DNA from: Crocinitomicaceae bacterium
Lineage (GTDB): Bacteria; Bacteroidota; Bacteroidia; Flavobacteriales_D; Crocinitomicaceae
Reading direction: 5' to 3'
DNA: 41,960 nucleotides
NCBI GenBank assembly: GCA_022447665.1
Contig: JAKVAQ010000032.1
Location: 25,208 to 67,167 of the forward strand
Shown: piece after piece, positions 27,101 to 33,517 of the stretch
How positions within the stretch are numbered: position 1 is the first letter of the stretch
Layout: each line of letters opens with the position of its first letter
Notes under the pieces: model-generated
What the model was told of the DNA's origin: nothing
The model's input: the letters and a program-made list of their open reading frames with translations, nothing else
Databases searched by the model: none
Program-made: the position numbers and the translations under genes

Positions 27101-27166
27101 GATTTCAAAGAAACAATGTCAGACAAGAGACACAAACACAACGGTCACGTAACCGTATTGAAATAA
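24104..27166 (+). CDS. Large secreted PKD-domain protein with T9SS type B (gliding-motility-associated) C-terminal domain
   Basis: 1020 aa from ATG 24104, which starts the signal peptide (MKNLILKTASLLALMVSGLT, then MAQ). The earlier in-frame ATG (24038) lies within the preceding gene and adds an unlikely leader. Residues about 25-330 form one Gly/Thr-rich beta domain (DIYYGRNVDPDNN, GFGAIGPNFRVGHGGFNNDN). A Cys-containing Ig-like array follows, including two tandem modules of about 92 aa beginning AGRDSTESLCN (about 506) and AGADNASTLCN (about 598) and a third diverged start SAGIDQTLCEE (about 685). PKD domains: CVWTFGDGNTADDCG near 785 and YEWNFGDGSGTTSEENP near 870. Residues about 927-1020 are the type B sorting domain (IPNSFTPDGDEFNETF, VIYNRWGEIIFES, QWDGTY, EEGVYIWQFDFKE). 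It is secreted by T9SS and probably acts as adhesin or matrix protein. Confidence 0.88.
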   Translation: MKNLILKTASLLALMVSGLTMAQITTTAEGTYLIGDYIQLGIDKHCHEGTHEEPGVTTYARTTYWGADAKIGFVAMPEEDIPWGSGGMDYDGCFFTPGSPENGFGITYAGVNYHNNCTFTGAATGSITSTLAGTGTIDDCMNATYDLDVGGTGITMEVSYDLKQSDLYYTTEVTITNTTAAPMYDIYYGRNVDPDNNVSAMGTYTTTNTVVAQPSASCDKAVVTAESNMPASNPSFMGFGAIGPNFRVGHGGFNNDNAEDMWTGTMTTGWGAFMTTEGDVNTADQAIFLSYRVDELLPGASETFKFVVILAETQLESALADLYTFDSPSLITSAGECTPEEDTVETCPNVPVELSFDGPTVIDYDWTWSPPTDLSTTTGLTTMASPSSTTTYTITGVPVNPCYTENIERTIVVDMLPGPIIDITNPGLQCDDFLLSDLVITDVSGLGGTIITEFYIVEPDSIDDPDDLWPTGVIAPYEEPIVMMGNLDNGCFATDTIKLDWGGVSKAGRDSTESLCNVAGTIIDISTYRSPDAELGGTWEEFSGIASPPGAFDPATGVFDVSGIPAGLYEFYYIAAGTGVCPDDTAVFAITVSQEVIAGADNASTLCNSVGNTVDINTLLSGHDAGGFFEETTFSGSFTPATGIIDVSGLAGADYSIDYIVLGAAPCPNDTATFTITVNENPVISAGIDQTLCEEASVTSVAGAGAGGGGTYVWDGGVTDVTSFTPPVGVTVYTVVGTDVNGCSGTDNMTITVNPTPIIDITPDTTIGCTDFRVLFTSSSTPESSDCVWTFGDGNTADDCGTVMNVYEYSGDYTVGLSVTSIHGCVNSISYADMIHVETQPIAAFQFTPNKVIVGETGVEFTNNSLDADAYEWNFGDGSGTTSEENPSHEFPNDIGGTSYDVQLVASNSIGCADTVTQQIIVEDVILFYIPNSFTPDGDEFNETFAPVFTEGIDVYDFHMVIYNRWGEIIFESYNPSFQWDGTYGNQGLVEEGVYIWQFDFKETMSDKRHKHNGHVTVLK

Positions 27167-27190
27167 GATATTTTATTTCCTAAATACAAG

Positions 27191-27220
27191 AGGGAGGTTC
27201 GAAAGAGCCTCCCTTTTTTT
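27191..27220 (+). terminator. Rho-independent terminator after the type B T9SS gene
   Basis: AGGGAGG / CCTCCCT stem extended by TC/GA around a GAAA loop, then a T7 run. The core stem is the same as at 21902. Confidence 0.9.
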
Positions 27221-27290
27221 GTTATGAGCCTGTTAATTAAAATTTTACTCTCAATACTTTTTCGTAATAATGGTATATAAAATTAAAGAC

Positions 27291-27500
27291 ATGAAAAAAG
27301 TATTATTAACGATAGCCCTTGCGGCATTTGTAGGAGGTTTATCTTTAAATGCAACGGCTCAAGATGGCAACAAAAAAGAAACCAAAACAACGAAGACTTG
27401 TGGTGGTAAAAAATGTTGTAAGAAAAATAGAACAAGTAAGAAAAAGACGAGTTCTACCACTACAACGAACAACACAACCACTACGAAGAAAAAACAATAA
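27291..27500 (+). CDS. Tiny exported Lys/Thr-rich protein with a Cys cluster
   Basis: 69 aa from ATG 27291; the frame opens seven codons earlier, but this Met starts the signal peptide MKKVLLTIALAAFVGGLSLN (then ATAQ). The mature peptide of about 45 residues is extremely biased: Lys-rich, with CGGKKCCKKN in the middle, and Thr/Asn/Lys low complexity at the end (TSSTTTTNNTTTTKKKQ). Charge is about +17, with almost no acidic residue. It has its own strong terminator and no operon partner. It could bind metal through the three Cys, or polyanions such as LPS or DNA; neither can be decided. Real gene status is supported by the signal peptide, the bias toward coding in one frame and the terminator 20 nt after the stop. 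Confidence 0.7.
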   Translation: MKKVLLTIALAAFVGGLSLNATAQDGNKKETKTTKTCGGKKCCKKNRTSKKKTSSTTTTNNTTTTKKKQ

Positions 27501-27520
27501 TATTTTTCACTGAATATTGA

Positions 27521-27549
27521 AGCCCGAGTTCATAGCTCGGGCTTTTTTT
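27521..27549 (+). terminator. Rho-independent terminator after the small Lys/Thr-rich gene
   Basis: AGCCCGAG / CTCGGGCT stem of 8 bp, 7-nt loop, T7 run. Confidence 0.92.
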
Positions 27550-27621
27550 GTTCTTTAACATTTTTTAAAACGGAAAACCGTAATCTTCATTCTTCAAAAG
27601 CGTTCTAATAATAAAGAGCAT

Positions 27622-28779
27622 ATGGAACGCATAAATATTCAAAAACACTTACTTACTGGACTCTTTGCTGCCTTAATTACAGTTGTAGTCCTCAGGTTCA
27701 CAGAAAAAAACGATTCAATAGTTAATGAGTCTTCAATTATTTCTCTTAATGATGAATCGAGCGAATCAAACCTTCAAGAGAATAAGGTTGAGTGTAATAA
27801 TATCGACTTAACAGAAGCATCAACCAAATCGGTAGAAGCTGTAGCTCACATTACAACCGAGTTCACAACTGAAGAAATAACTTACGACCCCATCCTACGC
27901 CTCTTTTATGGTGAAGATGCTTACAGAAAGCGAAAAAGGCATGGAATGTCATCTGGGTCAGGCGTAGTGATAGCGAGCAATGGTTACATTGTGACTAACA
28001 ACCACGTAGTGCAAGATGCCCATACGATACATGTAAATATCGGAGATAAGAAATATAGCGCAGAACTTGTAGGCACAGATCCTTCCACGGATCTTGCTGT
28101 TATTAAGATAAACGATGGTGATTTACCATACTTAGAATTTGATAACTCGGATGATTTAAAACTTGGAGAATGGGTAATTGCAGTTGGTAATCCACTGAAC
28201 CTACAAACGACTGTTACTGCAGGAATAGTGAGTGCGAAAAACAGAAACATTGATCTTTTAACCAATGACTTTGACCCTGAAAAAAATGTATTTCCCGTTG
28301 AATCTTTTATTCAAACCGATGCAGCAGTTAATTCGGGAAATAGCGGTGGGGCATTGGTCAATAGCTCGGGTAATTTAGTAGGAATTAATACTGCTATTGC
28401 TTCTGGGAATGGATATTATACCGGTTATTCTTTTGCTATCCCTTCCAACATCGTCAAAAAAGTGGCTTGGGACATAATTCAATATGGAAAAGTGAGACGG
28501 GTATTTTTAGGGATAACCATTCACAATAACAATTCTGAAGTATCAAGAGAACTAGGCTTTCAGACCAATAAAGGAGTTGTAGTAGCAGGAATATCGGAGA
28601 ATGGAATAGCTGCAAAATCAACACTTAGAAAAAATGACTTAATCTTAGCGATCGGAGAAGATACAGTAAGCTCTGTTGCAGAATTTCAGGCAAAATTAAT
28701 GATGTATCAACCTGGCGAAAAACTACAACTCGAGGTACTTAGAGGAGATAGAAAAGTGGATGTTGTAGTTGAATTATAA
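27622..28779 (+). CDS. HtrA/Deg-type serine protease with one PDZ domain, membrane-anchored
   Basis: 385 aa S1C protease for envelope protein quality control. The triad is complete: H128 (IVTNNHVVQDA), D157 (GTDPSTDLAVIKI) and S241 (NSGNSGGALVN). A single PDZ domain covers about 290-385 (FLGITIHNNNSEVS, IAAKSTLRKNDLILAIGEDT). The N-terminus has one hydrophobic helix (LLTGLFAALITVVVLRF) without a good cleavage site, so it is likely an anchor with the protease in the periplasm. A Ser/Glu/Asn-rich linker (about 28-65) follows. One PDZ and an anchor resemble DegS; general folding-stress protease is equally possible, so no symbol is given. With rseP elsewhere in the window it could feed a regulated-proteolysis cascade, but no anti-sigma factor is seen here. 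Confidence 0.92.
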   Translation: MERINIQKHLLTGLFAALITVVVLRFTEKNDSIVNESSIISLNDESSESNLQENKVECNNIDLTEASTKSVEAVAHITTEFTTEEITYDPILRLFYGEDAYRKRKRHGMSSGSGVVIASNGYIVTNNHVVQDAHTIHVNIGDKKYSAELVGTDPSTDLAVIKINDGDLPYLEFDNSDDLKLGEWVIAVGNPLNLQTTVTAGIVSAKNRNIDLLTNDFDPEKNVFPVESFIQTDAAVNSGNSGGALVNSSGNLVGINTAIASGNGYYTGYSFAIPSNIVKKVAWDIIQYGKVRRVFLGITIHNNNSEVSRELGFQTNKGVVVAGISENGIAAKSTLRKNDLILAIGEDTVSSVAEFQAKLMMYQPGEKLQLEVLRGDRKVDVVVEL

Positions 28780-28781
28780 AT

Positions 28782-28811
28782 AAAAAGGGGAGTTGACAAC
28801 TCCCCTTTTTT
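28782..28811. terminator. Bidirectional terminator between the HtrA gene and cysN
   Basis: GGGGAGTT-GAC-AACTCCCC with A5 on the left and T6 on the right, so it works in both directions between two convergent genes. Confidence 0.92.
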
Positions 28812-28827
28812 AATCCAACAAATTAAC

Positions 28828-30069
28828 TTATGAAGCAGAGAATCCTACTGCTACTGTTCCATTTGAAACTTCATCAACTATGATAAAATACCCATTCGCC
28901 TTATTTTGTTTATACGATTCTATAAATAATGGCGAAGCTGATCTCAAATCAACCTGGGCAATACTGTTAACATTAACCGCCAATTCTGATTCAGAAAAAT
29001 CTAACGCCTCAATATCGAGCGTTGCTTTTACTTGAGAAAACTTAACGGCTGTTTGTCCTGTTCCATGTTTTAGCAAGTATCTTGTACTTGGATTTAATTC
29101 ATCTTTACTCAACCAGCAGATAGTTGATGATATTGCTCTTTTACCTTCTATCAACTTATTTGTAAGCAAATCTCCTCGCGACACATCAATATCATCTTCC
29201 AGCTCCAAAACAACTGAATCTCCTTCTTTACAAGAATTCAATTCAGTTTTATACTTTCTTATCGACTTTATTCTACTCGTTAAACCTGATTGCGCTACTG
29301 AAATTTCATCCCCTACCTTTAGTGCGCCACTTTTCAGCTTTCCTGCATAACCTCTGAAATCATGAAACTCGTCAGAGTGTGGTCTGATAACATACTGCAC
29401 ATCGAACCTTACCTTTTCTTCATCTTGCTCAGTAATCTCAATACTTTCTAATTTATCAAGTAAAGATGGACCTTCATACCAAGGTGTATTCTGAGATACA
29501 TTCAAAACATTGTCTCCAATTTTAGCTGAAACTGGGAAGAAGGACAATGATCTATCTGTCATCTCATACTTTTCTGTTAATTGCTTCAAATCGGCTACAA
29601 TTGAATTGTATACCTCTTCACTGTAATCAACTAGGTCCATTTTATTTACAACAAAAAGTACTTCTTGAATTCCAATAAGGTTGGCAATAAATAGGTGACG
29701 TTTAGTTTGTTCAATTATTCCATTTCTAGCATCGATCAATATCACAAAAACATCAGAATTTGAAGCACCTGTGACCATGTTTCTGGTGTACTCTACATGG
29801 CCAGGACTATCGGCAATAATATATTTTCTCTTCGGTGTATTAAAGTAAATATGAGCCACATCAATAGTAATTCCCTGCTCTCTCTCAGCAGTGAGTCCGT
29901 CCGTTATCAAAGAAAGGTCAAGATCATCCAATCCCTTTTGCTCTGATAGTTTTTTAATGTTCTCTACTTTATCGCTAGGGAGTGATTTAGTATCGTACAA
30001 TAATCTTCCTATCAAAGTACTTTTGCCATCATCAACACTTCCTGCAGTTGTTATTCTTAAAATTTTCAT
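28828..30069 (-). CDS. cysN: Sulfate adenylyltransferase subunit 1 (GTPase) CysN
   Basis: 413 aa, EF-Tu-like GTPase that drives the ATP-sulfurylase reaction (sulfate + ATP to APS) in complex with CysD. GTPase motifs: G1 AGSVDDGKSTLIGRLLYDTK, G3 DSPGHVEYTRNM, G4 VVNKMDLV and G5 FFPVSAKIGDNV. The C-terminal beta-barrel domains contain VRFDVQYVIRPHSDEFHDFR. There is no C-terminal CysC (APS kinase) fusion, and the protein is shorter than the 475-aa E. coli form. The start is ATG 30067-30069, 9 nt after cysD. It is the last gene of the operon, before a bidirectional terminator. Confidence 0.97.
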   Translation of the reverse strand: MKILRITTAGSVDDGKSTLIGRLLYDTKSLPSDKVENIKKLSEQKGLDDLDLSLITDGLTAEREQGITIDVAHIYFNTPKRKYIIADSPGHVEYTRNMVTGASNSDVFVILIDARNGIIEQTKRHLFIANLIGIQEVLFVVNKMDLVDYSEEVYNSIVADLKQLTEKYEMTDRSLSFFPVSAKIGDNVLNVSQNTPWYEGPSLLDKLESIEITEQDEEKVRFDVQYVIRPHSDEFHDFRGYAGKLKSGALKVGDEISVAQSGLTSRIKSIRKYKTELNSCKEGDSVVLELEDDIDVSRGDLLTNKLIEGKRAISSTICWLSKDELNPSTRYLLKHGTGQTAVKFSQVKATLDIEALDFSESELAVNVNSIAQVDLRSASPLFIESYKQNKANGYFIIVDEVSNGTVAVGFSAS

Positions 30070-30078
30070 ATTCCTGAA

Positions 30079-30969
30079 TTAAAAATATCCTACTTCTTTT
30101 CTTTTTTCCATTGCGGCTTCAGAGCGCTTATCATCAATTCTAGCTCCTCGTTCTGATATTTCGGCCGCCTCAATTTCAGCGATAACTAAATCAAGCGTCG
30201 CTGCTTTTGAATCTACGGCAGCAGTACAAGTCATGTCTCCCACGGTTCTGAATCTTACTGTTTTTTCAAAAACTTCTTCGCCTTCTACTTTATTTATGAA
30301 TGGAGAATCACTCCAGATTAAACCATCTCTTAAAAAGACATTTCTTTTATGCGCCATATAAATACTTGGAATCTCAATTTTCTCTCTTCTTATGTAATTC
30401 CAAACATCCAATTCTGTCCAGTTCGAAATTGGAAATGCACGCACATTCTCTCCTTGATTTATTCTTCCATTCAATAGATCAAACAATTCAGGTCGTTGAC
30501 TTCTTGCATTCCATTGTCCAAAATCATCTCGAACAGAAAAGATTCTTTCCTTTGCTCGCGCTTTTTCTTCGTCTCTCCTCGCTCCACCAATACATGCATC
30601 AAACTTGTTTTCGGCTATAGCATCAAGCAGTGAAACTGTTTGAAGTGCATTTCTGCTTGCGTATTTACCCGTTTCTTCACGAACCTTCTTCGCATCGATT
30701 GCATCTTGAACGGAGGCCACAACTAATTTTAGATTTTCCTTTTCTACCAAGTTATCTCTGAACTCAATTGTTTCTGGAAAGTTATGTCCTGTATCAACAT
30801 GCAATAGAGGGAAAGGCACTTTAGCCGGGTAAAATGCTTTAATAGCCAAATGGACCAATACGATTGAATCTTTTCCTCCTGAGAAAAGAATCACCGGATT
30901 CTCAAATTGAGCCGCAACCTCTCTAATTATGTAGATTGCTTCGTTCTCTAATTCATCTAAATATTCCAT
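30079..30969 (-). CDS. cysD: Sulfate adenylyltransferase subunit 2 CysD
   Basis: 296 aa from ATG 30969. An in-frame ATG at 31026 would add 19 residues and overlap cysH by 50 nt; the shorter form matches E. coli CysD, which likewise begins just before LEAESIHIIREVAAEF. Motifs: EAIYIIREVAAQFENP, the PP-loop FSGGKDSIVLVHLA, PFPLLHVDTGHNFPETIEFR, GGARRDEEKARAKERIFSVR and FPISNWTELDVWNYI. Forms APS with CysN. It starts 7 nt after the cysH stop. Confidence 0.97.
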   Translation of the reverse strand: MEYLDELENEAIYIIREVAAQFENPVILFSGGKDSIVLVHLAIKAFYPAKVPFPLLHVDTGHNFPETIEFRDNLVEKENLKLVVASVQDAIDAKKVREETGKYASRNALQTVSLLDAIAENKFDACIGGARRDEEKARAKERIFSVRDDFGQWNARSQRPELFDLLNGRINQGENVRAFPISNWTELDVWNYIRREKIEIPSIYMAHKRNVFLRDGLIWSDSPFINKVEGEEVFEKTVRFRTVGDMTCTAAVDSKAATLDLVIAEIEAAEISERGARIDDKRSEAAMEKRKEVGYF

Positions 30970-30976
30970 ATCTATT

Positions 30977-31594
30977 TTATTGATGGATTCCACATTCTCT
31001 ATTTTCCAACGCTTTGGTTGGGTCAAAATAACGATGCTCGTTAGGAAGATTATTTTCTTCTAAGTAAGCATCTAAATCGGTATCTGAGTAATAATAAAAA
31101 GGCGCTACTTTTAACACACCCTTACTGTCAATACTTAAAATATCAAGGTTATCTCTATGGACAGTTTGTCCTTGTCTCAAATTCGTAATCCAAACTTCTG
31201 GCTTATGTTCTTCAAGTGCACGACGGAAAGGCTCAAGTTTCACTTCTTCTGAAAACACATTGTGTTCTGGCGTATTGACTTCTGGTATTCCAAGAACTAC
31301 ATCCCTATGTGCTGCAGTTCTTTTAGGAACATATGTGAATAGGTTTAGATTTAAACTTTCAATTAGTTTCTCAGCAAATAAGTAAGTCTCCCTTGTATTA
31401 TATCCGGAATCACACCAAACCACTTTAATATCGGATTTAGCTTTTTGACCAGCAAATAAAATAGCGCTTTCATAGGGTCTGAAATTTGTAGTCAAGACCG
31501 TAGACTTACCTAGACCCACTGCCCATTTGATAATATCAACCGGACTTTTGTCTTTCAAGCGTTCATTTAAGTATTCTAGCTCTTCTTGTTTCAT
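30977..31594 (-). CDS. cysH: Phosphoadenylyl-sulfate (PAPS/APS) reductase CysH
   Basis: 205 aa, reduces activated sulfate to sulfite with thioredoxin. PP-loop-family region STVLTTNFRPYESAILFAG, then VVWCDSGYNTRETYLFAEKL, then KLEPFRRALEEHKPEVWITN, and the catalytic Cys in the C-terminal RECGIHQ. The Cys-Cys and CxxC ligands of [4Fe-4S] APS reductases are absent: the position before LEPFRRAL reads FSEEVK. It is therefore of the cluster-free, PAPS-preferring type, though it is shorter than E. coli CysH (244 aa), mainly in the N-terminal and pre-C-terminal segments. It starts 2 nt after the DUF2061 gene. No APS kinase gene lies in this operon. Confidence 0.93.
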   Translation of the reverse strand: MKQEELEYLNERLKDKSPVDIIKWAVGLGKSTVLTTNFRPYESAILFAGQKAKSDIKVVWCDSGYNTRETYLFAEKLIESLNLNLFTYVPKRTAAHRDVVLGIPEVNTPEHNVFSEEVKLEPFRRALEEHKPEVWITNLRQGQTVHRDNLDILSIDSKGVLKVAPFYYYSDTDLDAYLEENNLPNEHRYFDPTKALENRECGIHQ

Positions 31595-31596
31595 AT

Positions 31597-31827
31597 CTAA
31601 ACATATTTATTCCATAATCTTTCATGGAGGTAATACAACAGCATTTTTGTAAACACTTCTACCGATCCAATAGAAAAAGCAACAGTAAACTCACCCGTTA
31701 AAAAGTAAGCGATTACCATAGTATCGATGGTACCAACAATCCTCCAGCTAATCGTTTTGATTAAGCTTTTTGCATTAGAGTCACCTCTTCTTACACCCCT
31801 TTTCAGTAAAAAACTATCGAACAGCAA
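31597..31827 (-). CDS. DUF2061 small membrane protein, first gene of the cys operon
   Basis: 76 aa. The family signature SLIKTISWRIVGTIDTMVIA leads into two membrane helices (VGTIDTMVIAYFLTGEF and FSIGSVEVFTKMLLYYLHE) and ends LHERLWNKYV. Function is unknown, but this family is repeatedly found with assimilatory sulfate genes in Bacteroidota, so a role in sulfate uptake or sulfite handling is an inference from context. The start is TTG (31825-31827); no ATG is available. The N-terminal block MLFDSFLLKRGVRRGD is typical of homologues in this phylum, which supports the TTG. Confidence 0.85.
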   Translation of the reverse strand: MLFDSFLLKRGVRRGDSNAKSLIKTISWRIVGTIDTMVIAYFLTGEFTVAFSIGSVEVFTKMLLYYLHERLWNKYV

Positions 31828-31841
31828 AATAAAATTTTTGG

Positions 31842-31873
31842 CAAATATATATTAATTCTACCGATTTAGTAGA
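31842..31873 (-). promoter_or_regulatory. cys operon promoter with palindromic candidate operator
   Basis: On the minus strand, TATATTTG (31842-31849) is a perfect -7 element. Immediately upstream (31857-31873) is the inverted repeat TCTAC-N7-GTAGA, occupying the -15 to -32 region where a -33 TTG is missing. This is the expected layout for a regulated promoter, and the neighbouring Rrf2 protein is the obvious candidate binder (inference). Confidence 0.6.
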
Positions 31874-31888
31874 TTAATAAAGAAAATT

Positions 31889-32308
31889 TTATTGGTCGGC
31901 ACGGATCATCTCCTCTAAACTCTTGTTTTCTAGTATTTTAAGAGTTTCGTCTCTTACCTCGATCATCATCTTATTTAAGCCACAAGCCTTTTCATCAGAA
32001 CATTCATCGCACGCTTCATAGTAATTTAAACTAACGCATGGGAGTAATGCAATTGGCCCATTAAACATTCGAATTATATCGGCCATCAGAATATCTTTTG
32101 GCTCCTTGTATAAGTAATATCCCCCACCTTTACCCATTTTACTTTTTAAAAAACCTGCTTTTCGCAATTGTAATAAAATACTTTCTAAGAACTTCTTGGG
32201 AACTCTTGTTTCATCAGCGATTTGAGAAATAATCACAGGCTTTTTATCTTCTTGCTTACCTAAGTAAGTCAATGCATGGAAAGCGTATTTGGTTTTTTTA
32301 GATAACAT
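31889..32308 (-). CDS. Rrf2-family transcriptional regulator, likely of the cys operon
   Basis: 139 aa winged-helix regulator: MLSKKTKYAFHALTYLGKQ, then ISQIADETRVPKKFLESILL, the wing FLKSKMGKGGGYYL, and ADIIRMFNGPIALLPC. Four cysteines cluster in the C-terminal half: C91, C100, C103 and C109 (LPCVSLNYYEACDECSDEKA, then CGLNKM). IscR has three (spacing 5 and 5), while CymR-type regulators lack them, so this protein may sense through a metal or Fe-S cluster, or a thiol switch. It ends 61 nt before the DUF2061-cysH-cysD-cysN operon on the same strand, with a palindrome in between. Most likely it controls cysteine/sulfate assimilation genes. Confidence 0.9.
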   Translation of the reverse strand: MLSKKTKYAFHALTYLGKQEDKKPVIISQIADETRVPKKFLESILLQLRKAGFLKSKMGKGGGYYLYKEPKDILMADIIRMFNGPIALLPCVSLNYYEACDECSDEKACGLNKMMIEVRDETLKILENKSLEEMIRADQ

Positions 32309-32647
32309 TAAGTTCTATCAAAGGTGCGTTAAATTGGAAACTAAATTAATATAAATATGGCGCTACACCCTGATGATATGGATAAAGTTTACACGCATTA
32401 TTGAAATCTAATCGTGTTAATACTGATTTCCAAAACACATTCTTAACGCATGTATTCTAGTGTTTGGGCCTGTCGGAACGGTTTTTGCTAGTATTTCTTT
32501 AAGTAACGTTGAAGCCCAAAACACTTATTAAGTATAGTGGTATGAAAAAGAACCTATTCGAAAAATAAATTATTTTTCAGCCAACCACTTGCTTTTTAAT
32601 AGCGTTTTTATTATAGCAAGCGTTATTTATTAATTAATTCCAGACAC
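32309..32647. other. 339-nt intergenic region between the Rrf2 gene and rpoD, rich in inverted repeats
   Basis: No ORF of useful length on either strand. It contains two dispersed inverted repeats: TTTACACG (32388-32395) with CGTGTTAA (32413-32420), and AGTGTTTGGGC (32459-32469) with GCCCAAAACACT (32514-32525, one bulge, 44-nt loop). A short direct repeat resembling AGCGTT(T)ATT flanks position 32600. No clean TAnnTTTG element precedes rpoD. It could hold the rpoD leader, an sRNA, or regulator sites; I cannot tell which. Confidence 0.4.
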
Positions 32648-33517
32648 ATGAGACAACTGAAAATCACCAAACAAATTACTAATCGCGAATCTGAGTCTTT
32701 AGATAAATACTTACAAGAGATTGGACAAGTAGACCTAATCACCGCTGAAGAAGAAGTGGAATTGGCCAGAAGTATTAAGGCCGGAGATGAGCGCGCATTA
32801 GAAAGGCTAACTAAAGCTAATTTACGTTTCGTGGTTTCTGTCTCCAAGCAATATCAGAATCAAGGATTATCATTACCCGATTTAATTAATGAAGGTAATT
32901 TAGGTCTTATCAAGGCCGCAAAAAGATTTGACGAGACAAGAGGTTTCAAATTTATCTCATATGCCGTTTGGTGGATTCGCCAATCAATCTTGCAAGCATT
33001 GGCCGAGAATGCCCGTATCGTGCGTATACCATTGAATAAAATTGGATTGATTAATAAAGTCAATAGAACATTCAGTTTATTGGAGCAAGAATTAGGAAGA
33101 ACGCCGACTATAGATGAATTAGCGGACTCCTTAGAAGTTTCTCATAACGATATTAAAACGTCACTAGCAAACCTAGGGCGACATGTTTCAATGGATGCTC
33201 CTTTAAAAGAAGGAGATGAAGATTCATCAAGACTATACGATGTACTTCAAAATACAGAACAAAACAATCCAGAGAAGGAATTGATTGCGGAATCACTTCG
33301 TAATGAGATTGAACGGTCTTTAAGTACATTGCACTTAAGAGAAGCTGATGTTCTAAGACTATACTATGGTTTAGATAATAAACCGCCAATGACTCTCGCT
33401 GAAATTGGAGATCGTTTTGATCTTACTCGTGAAAGAGTACGTCAGATTAAAGAAAAGGCAATTCGTAAGCTAAAGAATACATCAAGAAGCAAAATGCTAC
33501 GCGCCTACCTCGGTTAA
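32648..33517 (+). CDS. rpoD: Primary RNA polymerase sigma factor (SigA/RpoD)
   Basis: 289 aa, the short primary sigma factor of Bacteroidota that reads TAnnTTTG promoters. Region 1.1 is absent; region 1.2 starts [20 protein letters not shown]. Region 2: [20 protein letters not shown], then [18 protein letters not shown] and [20 protein letters not shown]. Region 3: [20 protein letters not shown]. Region 4 with helix-turn-helix: [20 protein letters not shown], then [13 protein letters not shown]. The ATG 32648 start gives the standard [12 protein letters not shown]-terminus. Its 3' end overlaps the convergent ABC transporter gene by 21 nt. Confidence 0.98.
   Translation: MRQLKITKQITNRESESLDKYLQEIGQVDLITAEEEVELARSIKAGDERALERLTKANLRFVVSVSKQYQNQGLSLPDLINEGNLGLIKAAKRFDETRGFKFISYAVWWIRQSILQALAENARIVRIPLNKIGLINKVNRTFSLLEQELGRTPTIDELADSLEVSHNDIKTSLANLGRHVSMDAPLKEGDEDSSRLYDVLQNTEQNNPEKELIAESLRNEIERSLSTLHLREADVLRLYYGLDNKPPMTLAEIGDRFDLTRERVRQIKEKAIRKLKNTSRSKMLRAYLG

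Noticed and set aside
21902-27220. Near-identical GGGAGG/CCTCCC terminators at 21902 and 27191 as mobile repeats
   Set aside because: Only the short stem is shared; flanks differ, so this is convergent terminator composition.
30970-31026. Longer CysD overlapping cysH by 50 nt
   Set aside because: The extra 19 residues are absent from typical CysD; ATG 30969 gives normal length and operon spacing.
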